The translations under genes and the position numbers were made by a program. This document shows, piece after piece, positions 1 through 12,106 of a stretch of 64,000 nt of DNA; the stretch's first letter is position 1, and the number at the start of each line of letters is the position of its first letter. The stretch comes from Tomocerus qinae. Lineage: Eukaryota > Arthropoda > Collembola > Entomobryomorpha > Tomoceridae. The notes below the pieces were generated by a model. That model searched no databases. It was given only the letters and a program-made list of their open reading frames with translations, and had not been told where the DNA came from. The stretch lies in NCBI GenBank assembly GCA_020055645.1, contig CM034550.1, forward strand, positions 20,864,880 to 20,928,879. Reading direction: 5' to 3'.

Positions 1-208
1 TTAAAATTATATCCATGGTTTCTTTACTATAAACAAAGTTATCTAAATTTTCCACTTTTAGCGGCATACACTTCCCTTAAGTAAATAAAAACAATAGAAT
101 AGTTTCGCCTGTTTCGAAAGCCCGTCCAATAGCAAACATTTGTGGTCCTACTTGACCCATTGTAAAAATAGTGTACTTGATTAACCTTGACTTGGACTTG
201 GACACCTA

Positions 209-2127
209 CTTATTAGGATCGAAGCTTTGCTTAGTATCCTTATGAATTTGTCGCTGTCACTCTGGCGATCGTCTGGTCGTCTGGTCGTCTGGACGTCCAC
301 TAATTTTATGGGTGTTTTATTGGCACGTATATCTTTGCAACGACATAACTTATTCCAAATCTGTTTTTTGCATATGGTAGCATATATATTCAGGATCAAC
401 CAGTTATCATTAAAATTCAAATTCGACGCATCCCCTGCTTTGTGGAAATTATAAAAGTGCAGCAGGTGAGGCAGACAGTAATAGTACGGCAGGTGAGACA
501 GACAGCGTATAACATAGAGGACTGTGAATGAGCTGAGCTATCTAAGAGACTACACACCGCGCTGGTATTAACATGCTCTGAAACTGCGGGAGACAAATGC
601 AATATAAAATAGCTTCTCTAGAGCAACGATTAGTTGAATACAATTTTCGTTTCATTGCAACAATATTGTCACTGCATTGTAACCCAAAAGTGAAAATTGG
701 CTAAAGAAGAGGATTTTTGTCCATTGTGATTAGTTAAATACAGTTTGAAACATTTTATCGTAAAAATTGTCAAAATATAAGAGTTTGAAACATTTTAACG
801 TGAAAATTGTCAAAATATAAGAGTTTGAAACATTTTAACGTGAAAATTGTCAAAATATAATGGAAAAGGTTGTCAATCTTCACTTCATTATGAATACATG
901 TGTGGGATTCATCAGTGGTGAGTGCAGTTAACTACAATTATCTCAAATCACTATTTAGGTATTGTTTAAATCACAATACTACATTCAATTTGTATTGCAA
1001 TCCAAAAAATTATTAATCGGGTATAATCCTAATCGTGACACTCGATTCTTTCCAGCTTTACAGTCACCTGGTGCGGAATTGATTGGGTTGTGATTAGTTT
1101 GAAACATTTTATCGTAAAAATTGTCAAAATATAATGGAAATGGTCGTCCATCGTCACTTCATTATAAATACACGTGTGGGATTCATCAGTGCTGAGTGCA
1201 GTTAACTAGAGTTGTCACAAATCATTATTTAGGTATTGTTTAAATCACAATACTATATTCAATTTGTATTGAAATCCAAAAAATTATTAATCGGGTATAA
1301 TCCTAATCGTGATACTCGATTCTTTCCAGCTTTACAGTCACCTGGTGCGGAATTGATTGAGTTCTGCATGTTGACTCCAAACTTATATGAATACTCTAAT
1401 ACCAATACCATCAACTCCTGCCCAGACTGTTGGACCAAAGACTCCAACTATAACCCTGGATTTTAGATGGCGTAGTGAGTGGAATCTACAAAATCGACAA
1501 GATATTACTATTTAGGTATTGTTTAAGTCGCGTTACTATATTGAATTTGTATTTCCAGCTGACTTGCCGAATGCATCCCTACTCAATATTAAATGACATA
1601 TTCCATTCTTTCCAGCTTTACAGTCTACTAGGAATTGATTTAGTTCTGCATGTTGACACATGGTGAAGAATTGAAGTTAACTATTTGGAATAAACATTTT
1701 ATCGTGGAATCTACAAAATCGACAAGATATCACTATTTAGCTTGGTGTTAATTGACTCCTGAAGGGTGGATATTCATGACTACCTGCAGTTTGATCTGGG
1801 ACAGGAATGGGATTCCGGAATGGGACTAATTCAAAAGAAAGTCCCATATAAAATTTCAAACTATTTTATAGGACTTTCTCTACAGAACCCACCTGATACG
1901 GGCAGGGGATGGGGGGAGGAAGAGACAGGAATCTGTCTATTTGCCTTGATTCTAATGATAACTGATTGTGGCTGAATACATGTGCTACCATATGCAAAAA
2001 GCAGATTTGAAACAAGTTATGTCGTTCCAAAATATGCGTGCATTTTATTATCGAAGGACAACCAGACCATCAGAATTTTTTTTTAAATCTCCCGCTTCGA
2101 TCCTGCGTATACGCCTGTTGCCAACAG
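209..2127. repeat. Foldback-like repeat unit, copy A
   Basis: First copy of a roughly 1.9 kb unit that is repeated immediately downstream. Its ends are long inverted arms: about 210-450 reads, on the opposite strand, like about 1890-2110. Both arms share the run around the word CGACATAACTT, the word GCATATGGTAGCA and GTTATCATTA, and near the ends GGATCGAAGC on the left matches GCTTCGATCC on the right. The interior holds shorter direct repeats: a 40-bp word (GAGTTTGAAACATTTTAACG...) in tandem near 740-860, and a roughly 130-bp block starting TTTAGGTATTGTTTAAATCACAA near 952 and 1232, with a weaker copy near 1513. Small ORFs inside follow these repeats and show no recognised domain. The copy begins at TTATTAGG without the GTATACGCCTGTTGCCAACAG sequence that closes the right end, so its left end may be truncated. 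Confidence 0.7.
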
Positions 2128-4099
2128 TTTATTAGGATCGAAGCTTTGCTTAGTATCCTTATGAATTTGTCGCTGTCACTCTGGCGATCGTCTGGTCGTC
2201 TGGTCGTCCACTAATTTTATGGGTGTTTTATTGGCACGTATATCTTTGCAACGACATAACTTATTCCAAATCTGTTTTTTGCATATGGTAGCATATATAT
2301 TCAGGATCAACCAGTTATCATTAAAATTCAAATTCGATGCATCCCCTGGTTTGTGGAAATTAAAACATGCAGCAGGTGAGGCAGACAGTAATAGTACGGC
2401 AGGTGAGACAGATAGGGTAGTAGCATAGAGGACTGACTACACACCGCGCTGGTATTAACATGCTCTGAAACTGCGTGAGACAAATGCAATAATAAAATAG
2501 CTTCTCTTTAGTGCAACGATTAGTTGAATACAATTTTCGTTTCATTGCAACAATATTGTCACTGCATTGTAACCCAAAAGTGAAAGTTGGCTAAAGAAAA
2601 GGATTTTTGTCCATTGTGATTAGTTAAATACAGTTTGAAACATTTTATCGTAAAAATTGTCAAAATATAAGAGTTTGAAACATTTTAACGTGAAAATTGT
2701 CCATCTTCACTTCATTATAAAAACACGTGTGGGATTCATCAGTGGTGAGTGCAGTTAGCGACAATTATCACAAATCACAATTTAGGTATTGTTTAAATCA
2801 CAATACTACATTCAATTTGTATTGCAATCCAAAAAATTATTAATCGGGTATAATCCTAATCGTGACACTCGATTCTTTCCAGCTTTACAGTCACCTGGTG
2901 CGGAATTGATTGAGTTCTGCATGTTGACTCAAAACTTATATCAATACTCTAATACCAATACCATTAACTGCCGCCCAGACTGTTGGACCAAAGACTCTCC
3001 TACTATAACCCTAACAATTTTGGTATTGTTTAAATCACAATACTACATTCAATTTGTATTGCAATCTAAAAAATTATTAAACGGGTATAATTCTAATCGT
3101 GACACTCGATTCTTTCCAGCTTTACAGTCACCTGGTGCGGAATTGATTGGGTTGTGATTAGTTTGAAACATTTATCGTAAAAATTGTCCAAATATAACGG
3201 AAATGGTCGTCCATCGTCACTTCATTATAAATACACGTGTGAGATTCATCAATGCTGAGTGCAGTTAACTACAGTTGTCACAAATCATTATTTAGGTATT
3301 GTTTAAATCACAATACTATATTCAATTTGTATTGAAATCCAAAAAATTATTAATCGGGTATAATCCTAATCGTGATACTCGATTCTTTCCAGCTTTACAG
3401 TCACCTGGTGCGAAATTGATTGAGTTCTGCATGTTGACTCCAAACTTATCAATACTCTAATACCAATACCATTAACTCCCGCCCAGACTGTTGGACCAAA
3501 AACTCTCCTACTATAACCCTAGATTTTAGATGGCGTAGTGAATCTACAAAATCAACAAGATATTACTATTTAGGTATTGTTTAAGTCACGTTACTATGTT
3601 GAATTTGTATTTCCAGCTGACTTGCCGAATGCATCCCTACTCATTGTGAAGAATTGAATGTTCACTATTTGGAATAAACATTTTATCGTGGAATCTACAA
3701 AATCGACAAGATATCACTATTTAGCTTAGTGTTAATTGACTCCTGAAGGGTGGATATTCATGACTACCAGCAGTTTGATCTGGAACAGGAATGGGATTCC
3801 GGAATGGGACTAATTCAAAAGAAAGTCCCATATAAAATTTCAAACTATTTTATAAGACTTTCTCTACAGAACCCAGCTGATACGGGCAGGGGAAGGGGCG
3901 GGAATCTGTCTATTTGCCTTGATTCTAATGATAACCGATTGTGGCTGAATACATGTGCTACCATATGCTAAAAGCAGATTTGAAACAAGTTATGTCGTTC
4001 CAAAATATGCGTGCATTTTATTATCGAAGGACAACCAGACCATCAGAATTTTTTTTAAATCTCCCGCTTCGATCCTGCGTATACGCCTGTTGCCAACAG
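2128..4099. repeat. Foldback-like repeat unit, copy B
   Basis: Second, tandem copy of the unit at 209-2127, in the same orientation and about 1.97 kb long. The left arm (about 2128-2370) and right arm (about 3860-4099) are again inverted relative to each other. Both copies end in the same CGCCTGTTGCCAACAG sequence, whose last 13 bases (CTGTTGCCAACAG) are nearly self-complementary. Relative to copy A it has one more copy of the interior 130-bp block (near 2785, 3022 and 3293) and a deletion near 3640. The 122-codon open frame at 2789-3157 is simply this block read through twice. The head-to-tail arrangement suggests either a complex satellite or a dimeric insertion of a foldback or Tc1-like element. 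No transposase was seen. Confidence 0.7.
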
Positions 4100-4816
4100 T
4101 TTATTTACCTTTAAAATGGATCCGGTGAATCATCTTCACCTCGATATCGACATAGGTGCGATATTGTTGCAAAAATTACAAAATTACAGCAGAGTGTCCA
4201 AAAATGAATAAAACTGACATTTGCTACATCGTACATTGTACACTTCCATTGAATACGGTTCATTCTGCTCCGTTGCCATTTGTTCACCATAAAGATGACA
4301 AACTATCTCTCACATGCCAATTTATGATATGATTGAATTTGCCTATCATCTGCTATGACAATTGAGTTAAAGACTGATGAAAACCATGCGGCATGATTTG
4401 ATGTGTTCCACGATTTCAAGTTTTGTGTGCATAGTGCAATTGAAACTGATTTTCTGTTTATCAAAGCACATACGTACGTAATTAAATGAATATTGATCAG
4501 TCAACAAGTACCTACACAATGGAAACAGACAACTGTATTTATATTTAGGTACCTTCCTGAATTGAATCATGTTGAAAATGTCAGAGTCTGATCATACACT
4601 GAGATTCAAGGACAACTCAACCAAACACAAATGTAAATAGTGGCATAGTAAATAGTAATGCTTAATATTTGAGTTTGAAAATCTGTTTAAACATGAATCC
4701 CGCAACAGCCACGATACATTCTTTGGATATGTATACTTCTACTTCATATGCAAAGTTCCTTTTGTGCTTTGGCCAATACAATGCCTAATTTTTATTTCAG
4801 CATAAATTCAAGAACC
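4100..4816. other. Intergenic, nothing recognised
   Basis: AT-rich sequence between the foldback repeats and the promoter of the secreted-protein gene. Open frames are short and lack recognisable motifs. Confidence 0.5.
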
Positions 4817-4826
4817 TATATATAAA
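4817..4826 (+). promoter_or_regulatory. TATA box of secreted-protein gene
   Basis: TATATATAAA lies about 95 bp upstream of the ATG at 4919 and would place transcription start near 4850. It is a good match to the metazoan TATA consensus, and the leader between it and the ATG has no upstream ATG in a long frame. Its position is inferred from spacing only. Confidence 0.5.
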
Positions 4827-4918
4827 CATTCTCATCATGCACAAATACATATTTGCAGAGCTTTCAAAAATTTTGCATTTTCGTTCTATGTAAAATTACT
4901 AAAGAACGAAGAAGGAAA

Positions 4919-6468
4919 ATGAAGTCATTTATCTGTATTGTCGCCGTTTCGGCTTTGGTTATGGCGGTAAGTAGTTCTAATGGAATCTATAGTCATTTTT
5001 ACCTATATCATTGTAAGCAAGATGATCAGAACTAACTAGATATGTTTAAAAAGTGGAGATCTCTTAATTTTAGACTGCCTTGCCTTTGCCCCATGAGGAC
5101 GCAGAGACGAAGCAATTCGGTGCCCTTGGAAGTATGGCTGGAAGTCTCATGCCTTCGACTCCATCTACGCTTGGAATTGGCATGCAGATTGCTAAAGCAG
5201 TTGTTAGTGTCTTGAGCACTGGAAACCCAATTGAAGATGCCCAAAGACTTTACAAATTGTACAAAGCTTATCAAGCCTTCGAAGAATTTCTGCATGCGAT
5301 GAATCCCATGACCTACCTTCCTTCTTCGTCTCAGCTGACTGATTTGACAAGTAATATCCCAGATATCCCATCAGATATTTCCAATTTGGTTCCTTCAGTA
5401 CCTTCCCTAGGATCATTATTACCCTCAAAGACGAAACAACTAGATGCCCTTGAAAGTATGGCTGGAAGTCTCATGCCTTCCACCCCTTCTACTCTTGGAA
5501 TTGGCATGCAGATTGCCAAAGCAGTTGTTAGTGTCTTGAGCACGGGAAATCCAATCGAAGATGCCCAAAGACTTTACAAATTGTACAAAGCTTATGAAGC
5601 CATTCAAGACTTTCTCCATACAATCAACCCTATGACTTATCTTCCTTCTTCTTCTCAATTGACCGATTTGACAAACAAAATCCCAGATATCCCATCAGAT
5701 ATTTCTAATTTGATCCCAGCAGTGCCTTCCATTGGAGCATTGGGTAAACAATTACTACCCCCATTTATTCCTCCTCACATGCCCCAATTTCCCAACTTTC
5801 CACCACCTCCACCCCAAGATCAAAACTCCCAGCAAATTTCTTTCGAACAATTTATGGCCTTAATCAATCTTTTGCACAATGCAGAAAATAAAAAGCCTGC
5901 AGGTGGAGAGCAGACCCCACAAACAAAATTCATACCACTTAACCTTCCATTATTTCCCCTTTTGGAAAATGAAGCATTCCGTAAACTCATTTGCTTTTTG
6001 GACAGTTTGAACCCCTTCAATAATCAGAAACTAGATATCTGCTTCAATGATAATAATGATGCTCCCCCAGAAGAAACCCCTGAAGAAAGTACTGGCGAAG
6101 GAGAAACTCCAACAGACGCTCCTGGAGATAACTCCGACGAGGATGGTGCTGGAACCGGAGGGGACGATCCTGATGCTGGTGGAGACGATCCAGACGCCGG
6201 CGGAGATGATGCTGCAGGTGATGATGCTGCAGGTGACGATGCCGCAGGCGACGATGCTGCAGGTGATGACGCTGCCCCTGCAGACGACCCTGAGACCGAA
6301 GAAACTAGACGGCAGAGTGTGGAGGAAGTAGTGACCGAAGACAGACCAAGACCAAGCACAGTGCCATTGACACCTGAGAGACTGCAACAGCTTTTGAGTC
6401 TGCTCGGGGATTTAACTCAGAATGGTGGCCTCCCTGGTTTACCCGGTTTGCCAAACCTCTTCGGATAG
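4919..6468 (+). CDS. Secreted protein with internal duplication and acidic repeat tail
   Basis: Two exons, 4919-4966 and 5074-6468 (GTAAGT donor, TTTTAG acceptor), encode 480 residues. Exon 1 is the signal peptide MKSFICIVAVSALVMA, with cleavage likely just after the junction before LPLPHE. Residues about 31-138 and 139-246 are two copies of one 108-residue module that starts near SMAGSLMPSTPSTLGIG, includes a helical stretch (DAQRLYKLYKAY) and ends with a Pro/Ser/Asp-rich linker (IPDIPSDISNL). The DNA copies are 324 bp apart and nearly identical, so the duplication is recent or homogenised. A proline-rich segment (PPFIPPHMPQF), a middle domain, an acidic low-complexity stretch (two DDPDAGG, then five DDAAG units, about residues 370-415) and a C-terminal GLPGLPGLPNLFG follow. 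There are few cysteines. No family was recognised; an extracellular structural or glandular product is a guess. Polyadenylation signals AATAAA lie at 6476 and 6572. Confidence 0.8.
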
Positions 6469-6475
6469 TTATACA

Positions 6476-6577
6476 AATAAATGACAATATAACTTGTTAA
6501 TTAGTGAATGCAATCGCAAAATTTAATGTCAATTATTTACCTACTAATTTACTGATTTGTCACATTATAAAAATAAA
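6476..6577 (+). terminator. Polyadenylation signals of secreted-protein gene
   Basis: AATAAA occurs at 6476-6481, eight bases after the stop codon, and again at 6572-6577. The second gives a more usual 3' UTR length. Assigned by motif only. Confidence 0.45.
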
Positions 6578-6596
6578 CGCATAAAACTTCTAGTGG

Positions 6597-6736
6597 ATGT
6601 GGTCAGGCCATATAACGCGGTACAATGATCTGGTAAGAGTCCAGAAAAGTAAAAAGGCTAGTAGTAAGGAATAACGTTACTACTTTTCTGCACTCTTACT
6701 AGATCATTGTACCACGTTATAATGGACTGCCCACAT
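6597..6736. mobile_element. MITE-like perfect-fold hairpin
   Basis: Arms of about 55 bp (6597-6651 and 6681-6736) are inverted copies with few mismatches, sharing GGTACAATGATCT, GTAAGAGT and CAGAAAAGTA. The 29-bp loop itself contains a small inverted pair (GTAGTAA at 6661, TTACTAC at 6677), so almost the whole 140 bp folds back. There is no coding capacity and no clear target duplication, so the superfamily is not assigned. It sits 130 bp downstream of the stop codon of the secreted-protein gene. Confidence 0.7.
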
Positions 6737-8102
6737 TTATAGAAGTGGTAGGCAATAAATATTTAGGAGAGATTTATTCACTTATTCACTATACACGGTA
6801 GCCGGGATTTACTCATTAAGAATTTTTATTTTCCATTAAACAGTTCGCGAAATTGTAAGCCACACTTCGAAAGGTTCGTTAAAATGGACTCCTATTATCC
6901 AATATCCTATACCAGTTATTACCCTATTAGCTTTAGAAAAAAAGCGAGTAAATTGAATATAGGTATATGAATATCTAGAAATTGTATTTGGGAATTGCAA
7001 ATCATTTTGGTTAGGTAGCCATGTACTTATCGTAAATAATAATAGTTCTTCACTTCGCCCAGCCAATGCTTCATTGGCATAAAGGTGCATGTCTACGTCT
7101 GCATTCTGTATATCAATAATAGCCAGTCAAGCACAGTATGCAAAATAATTTTATTTTACGCCATGCTAATCAGAATCAGACTACTATTTGACCTGCCTGT
7201 TCACACAAAGCTTAAAAAAATCTTTCATGTGCTAATGTGCTAAATAAATTGCATTAGTATTGGTATAATCTGGTTTCCAATTTCATAGTACATAAAAAGG
7301 ATGTTATATTATGCAAGTGTAAATATGTGTACATACCATTGCTACTAAGCATCTGCATATTTAACTGTCATACAAGCAAAGACATGTAATTCTGTTTGTA
7401 TGGATATAACTGAGACGGCGTCATGTCCAATATGCTATGATAAATATTGCCATCGAAGCATTTTTAGGTGTATACTAAGTTCTGTAATAATATATTATGT
7501 TCACGAATGTAATGTGCTCGTTTGGATACATAACCAGAGATAAATTTAAATGAGCCATTTACAAATAGGATGAGTTTCTCCGTCTTGACCTGCTAGGATA
7601 CAATAGCATTGCAGTAGTCAGAGGTTCATCTTACAAGGAAAACATTTGCATTTTGCAAGTTGTGAAGAGGAGCTTTATATTATCATTGCTGTGATAATTT
7701 AATGACCTGTGATCAGCCAGTCTATTCTTAATGCCTAACTCACTTCTCCTGCTTCTCTATCTACTTATATCATTTGTGTGTTTCCACTCATCCATTCTAT
7801 TGCTCTACTTTGTCTTTGTCTTTCATTGATCTTCAGTTGTGTACGGAACTCACGCTTACGCAAGTATTTTGCTAAATGATCTCATTACACATTTCAAAAC
7901 CCAAGTGATAACTAACAAGAAAAGAGCTTTGTTCAAAAGTTTAGCCTCCTATTTTATTCTTTCCTCAAAAATACGACATCAGTTCCACGAATAAAGTAAT
8001 TTTATAGGAGATCGTCCCTATTTACATTCGACCATAAAGTATACATGTCATTTTGAGAATCAGTACAGAATTTAGCATTTTTGAATTCATTTAAGCCACA
8101 AA
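6737..8102. other. Intergenic, nothing recognised
   Basis: AT-rich spacer between the secreted-protein gene and the first transporter gene. No coding exon with supportable splice sites or domain was seen on either strand. Confidence 0.5.
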
Positions 8103-10508
8103 ATGGATACAGATCCTCATTTAGAAGCTCTTATGGGACAACTGGGTAATTTCTCAATTTGGACTTGATCTTAATATTATTTTTCAAGAAATTACAAAAA
8201 TTGTGGATAATTTTGGACAGGTTAATTCTTTCATAATGTCTTATCACTATTGTAATTACTCTAATTATCATTGCAGGAGAATTTGGTCCTTATCAGTTAC
8301 GGCAGCATTTGTTACATATACTCACGTCATTTGTAAGTCTCATCTCAATTTGTTTCAATTATGATAATGACGTGATAACTAATGTGAACTAAATAATATT
8401 TTCTACAGCTTGCTGGAATCCATATGTTATCGTTGACGTTTGTAGCTCCGACTCCACAATTTAGGTAACAGTTCAAAAATCATTAGCATAATGATGCCCA
8501 TATAAAATGTGACTTCTTATTTGTGCAGATGTTATGTAGAGCAAGTTGATGGAAACTTATCAAGTTTAACCAATCCGACTTTTAACCCTTTGGTTCTATC
8601 GTCTTATATTCCCAACAATACCCACGGACAAATCGACTCCTGTCTCAAATATGCTGTTGAGGGAGAGGATGACAATGGAACGATTTCTTGTGAAAATAAA
8701 TATGTATACGATAGAACGTATTTTCAGACCTCAAGAGTTATTGACGTATGTGCAATTTGCATTTTACTATTTATTTGATTTATTTTTTGTACTATAATCT
8801 GAAATGACCCACAGTGGACGCTCGTTTGTGATAAAAGATGGGAAAGAGCTTTAATGCAATCAATTTACATGTTTGGAGTTCTTAATGGCGCAGTTTTCCT
8901 TGGTTCTTTGGCCGACAAGTAATTAATTACATATCACTATTATAAATGCTCAATTTAATGCAATGATATTTCAAATTACTTAAAGTTTATCTATCCAGAT
9001 ACGGGAGAAAGCCGATATTGTACTTTTCTGGAATAATGCAATTACTTGCCGGACTGGGTTGTGCCTTTGCTCCAAATTACATAGTTTATGTTGTTATTTT
9101 GTTTTTCTATGGAATGTTTGGTTCTGGAGGCGCATATGTGACAGGATTTGTACTGTGTAAGTAGCTCATTCATTTTTGCATAAAACTCGGTCAAAGCCAT
9201 AATGTTCATTCAAATGATGCAAAGACTTTTTATGACTTATCAGCAATGGAACTTGTTGGTGGGAGCAAGCGGACGATATGCGGCACTGCGTTTAGTTTCA
9301 CATTTGCCATTGGGGTAATGTTTGTAGCCATGTGGGGATATCTTATTTCAAGTGCTCAGCTTTTGCAGATAATTTTCGCTATGCATGCTTTACTTCTTAT
9401 TGGACATTGGTGGTAAGTATTTAAATATCTACTGCAATTATTTCAATAAAGTATTTAAATATCAATGAGTAAAGTCTCAGAGGGTAATAATTTCTTTGAA
9501 AAGGTTCATCGATGAATCCATTCGCTGGTTATGGGGACAAGGAAGGGTTAAAGAAGCAGTTCGGATAGCAAAAAGAGCCATGGAAGCAAATGGAGGTCGT
9601 TTAATTGACAACTACTCAGACTCGCTCCACCCCAGAGTTCGGACAGAAGAATCAAATACCTTGCTAGATTTATTCCGAGCCCCAACTCTCCGTTGTCGTG
9701 TTTTTAATGTTGCCTATAATTGGTTTGCAAACAGTCTTGTCTACTACGGACTGTCTTTCAATACTGGGACTCTACCTGGAAATCCATTCTTCATTTTCTT
9801 CATCAATGGACTTGCTGAGCTTCCAGGATATTTAATAGTAGTTACATTGGTTGACCGCACTGGCAGGAGATCTCTTTCGTCACTTTTATTGTTCTTGGGA
9901 GGATTTGCTTGCATCGTAATAGCGTTTATACCTGAAGGTAACTTGATTTTCTGAAGGTTACGTTTTTCATAATAATTTGTGATGAATAATAATTAACGAT
10001 CTTTTTGTTTTTAGGAACACTTGTGACCACAATTGCAATGTTGGCAAAAGTTGCTGTCGCCGGCTCATTTGCAATCATTTACAACTACACTGCTGAACTC
10101 TTCCCTACTGTTATCAGAAACTCTGCTGTAGGAATCTGTGCAATGTCTGCAAGAATCAGTGGAATGTTGACTCCCCAAATTACTTTACTGGTAAAAAAGA
10201 ATATTAAAATGTTTTTTGTGCTAATTAGAATAATAATATGACTTACATTGTCATTCTCATGATTTCTCCTTTATCAAAAATAGGATTCTGTGGATAAGAC
10301 TCTACCTACCATTATATTCGGGGCTGTAGCAGTGTTTGCAGCATTTCTTGCTCTATTCCTCCCAGAAACTTTAAATAAAGAGATGCCACAGACATTAGAA
10401 GATGGCGAGAATTTCGGAAGGGGTGATACTGCATTTAGAACTTGCCTAAGGAGGACGAGAATCTATCGAGATAAAGATGAAGCAGGGGCGGCTCGTCTAC
10501 AAAGCTAA
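8103..10508 (+). CDS. Organic cation transporter-like protein, SLC22 family (OCT-A)
   Basis: Ten exons: 8103-8145, 8277-8332, 8409-8464, 8529-8745, 8815-8918, 8999-9156, 9244-9412, 9504-9937, 10015-10190, 10284-10508; all GT-AG, 1638 nt in frame, 545 residues. It is a 12-helix major facilitator of the SLC22 type, expected in the plasma membrane, moving organic cations or zwitterions. Family marks in order: N-terminal LGEFGPYQ; a long extracellular loop after helix 1 with cysteines; WTLVCDKRWERALMQS before helix 2; the MFS loop GSLADKYGRKP; DESIRWLWGQGR after helix 6; VDRTGRRSL; YTAELFPTVIRNSAVG; and the C-terminal LPETLNKEMPQTLEDGENF. It is the most divergent of the four in gene structure: it alone has an intron at 8333-8408 between ILTSF and LAGIHML, and it lacks the charged KESKIKDYIPK insert found in the others. 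Substrate cannot be read from sequence. Confidence 0.93.
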
Positions 10509-11085
10509 TATATACCAACTACATTTTATTTTGGGTATCAAGTTATCATAATTCCCTGATCCAATTTATCATCTATTCTGCACTCATTCAAAAAAGTGGA
10601 TTCCTATAATTATTATAGTTTGTTCAAGAACAATCCTAGTTGACGAAGTATTATTTGTATAATAAGTAAATATAACTTGTCTTGAAAATTGAAACCGAAA
10701 AATGATAAAAACAAAAGTATTATGGCAATACCATAATATTATTTTCTGTTACATAGAATTTAAAATTGTTTTAAAATGTTTTTGTTGAAAAGTAAAAATC
10801 TTATGAAAATAATAAACCATGTTAAACAAATGTAGCAAAGCTTTTATACTTTCCTCATCCTTCAAAAGTATTTTAAACTTCTGTTTTATTATATCATATA
10901 AAATCATTATAAAGTAAGGCTTTCATAGCTTCATCATCCAGGGCTCTATTATTGTCTTTCTGTTAACATAAATAATTTAATTAAGTTAGCATTTTTTATG
11001 AAAAAACACGTCAAAACTTGAAAAAATGTAAATGCGAGAATGTCATCATAAAAACTACAAAACAAAAGCAAGATATAGACTTAGG
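10509..11085. other. Intergenic, 3' side of OCT-A
   Basis: AT-rich sequence with several AATAAA-type words (for example near 10811) that could serve OCT-A polyadenylation. No coding potential was seen. Confidence 0.4.
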
Positions 11086-11165
11086 AACTTAGACCAATTT
11101 GGAGGAACTTAGACCAATTTAGACTAACTTAGACCAATTTAAACGAACTTAGACCAATTTAGACA
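11086..11165. repeat. 20-bp tandem repeat, four copies
   Basis: Four consecutive copies of a 20-bp unit, AACTTAGACCAATTTGGAGG with variation in the last five bases. More degenerate fragments (TTAGACGAACGTAGAG...) follow to about 11200. Ordinary minisatellite in the OCT-A/OCT-B spacer. Confidence 0.8.
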
Positions 11166-12056
11166 TTTAGACGAACGTAGAGTAATATAGACGAACAACT
11201 AAACTAAGCCTAATTTGTTTTTATTGTGTCGAATTCGTTTAATTTGGGTCTTCAAATGGTCTTCATTGAAATAATGCTAATGCTACCTATATATAGCTTA
11301 TAGTCGAGATTGCTGGAAATAGTGCACATAAAATATCATAAACTATTGCGTCTCAGCTTTCCCTACCAGATATACACAGGTACATTTATTGCTTTAATCA
11401 AGTCTACTATTGTAGTATAGAGATTTAAGCAATTTGGAAATTCTTACCCATGCATATGTTAAGGGGATGCCGAAATATAAAATGAGGAAATGCTTTGCAT
11501 GAAAAAGTAAACTACGGTCAGTAATTAGCATATTTCGAAACAAAATGATGACTTGTTAATCTTTTAAAATTCATAGCAGTAACTGATGGCCTAGTACTCT
11601 AATAAGGTCTGGCACATGAAATTCGGTATAGTCGGTCGGGGCTGCGGAACAAGTCGTGAGGTCATTGGCGGGTTTTATTGACTCAAGGATCTTTCACGGG
11701 TATCATGGTGTGCCATAGTCATATTATTCCTCGAGTCATAGTATCCGTTGTGGAATTTCAAATAATTTCCATAGAGATTTTGTTAATTTATGAAATAGGC
11801 GAAATTAAAACATTTTACCCAAATGAAAGAATATTGTCCAAAGAATTTCACTGGCAGAGAACTTTACTCATCACGATATTAGGAAAGCGTATCGTTTTTG
11901 GCTAGAATCTATACCCAATTGCCAATTCTATAGACAAATCGTTAGAGAAATATTTGCGACAAATGGATAGCGTCTCTACAAGATAGAATATCATTGTGAT
12001 TCGCATTGGATAGCTATTTATATAACCTGAACTACCCATCACCATTTTTATCTGCA
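11166..12056. other. Intergenic upstream of OCT-B
   Basis: No gene recognised. A TATA-like TATTTATATAA lies near 12013, about 90 bp before the OCT-B start codon, a plausible core promoter. Confidence 0.4.
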
Positions 12057-12106
12057 TATTTTGAATTCGAGAGATTGCGAAAGTCGGGTATTAAGTGCCA
12101 ATCAAA
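12057..12106 (+). promoter_or_regulatory. Conserved 5' leader shared by OCT-B, OCT-C and OCT-D
   Basis: The roughly 45 bases before the ATG are recognisably the same in three genes: a GAAAGT/C-GGG-ATTA core, then GTGCCA or similar, then AATC(A/G)AAATGAGTGA. Matching segments lie at about 15830-15875 and 22775-22815. OCT-A has a different leader. Conservation outside the coding region supports recent duplication that included the 5' end and may reflect shared translational or promoter control. Confidence 0.55.

Noticed and set aside
2789-3157. 122-codon open frame as a gene
   Set aside because: It is the 130-bp internal repeat of the foldback unit read through twice, and the same peptide recurs in the other copy with frame breaks.
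6024-6387. Long Ala/Ser/Pro-rich frames opposite the secreted-protein gene
   Set aside because: They are the antisense of the acidic DDAAG repeats; low-complexity codons keep all frames open.
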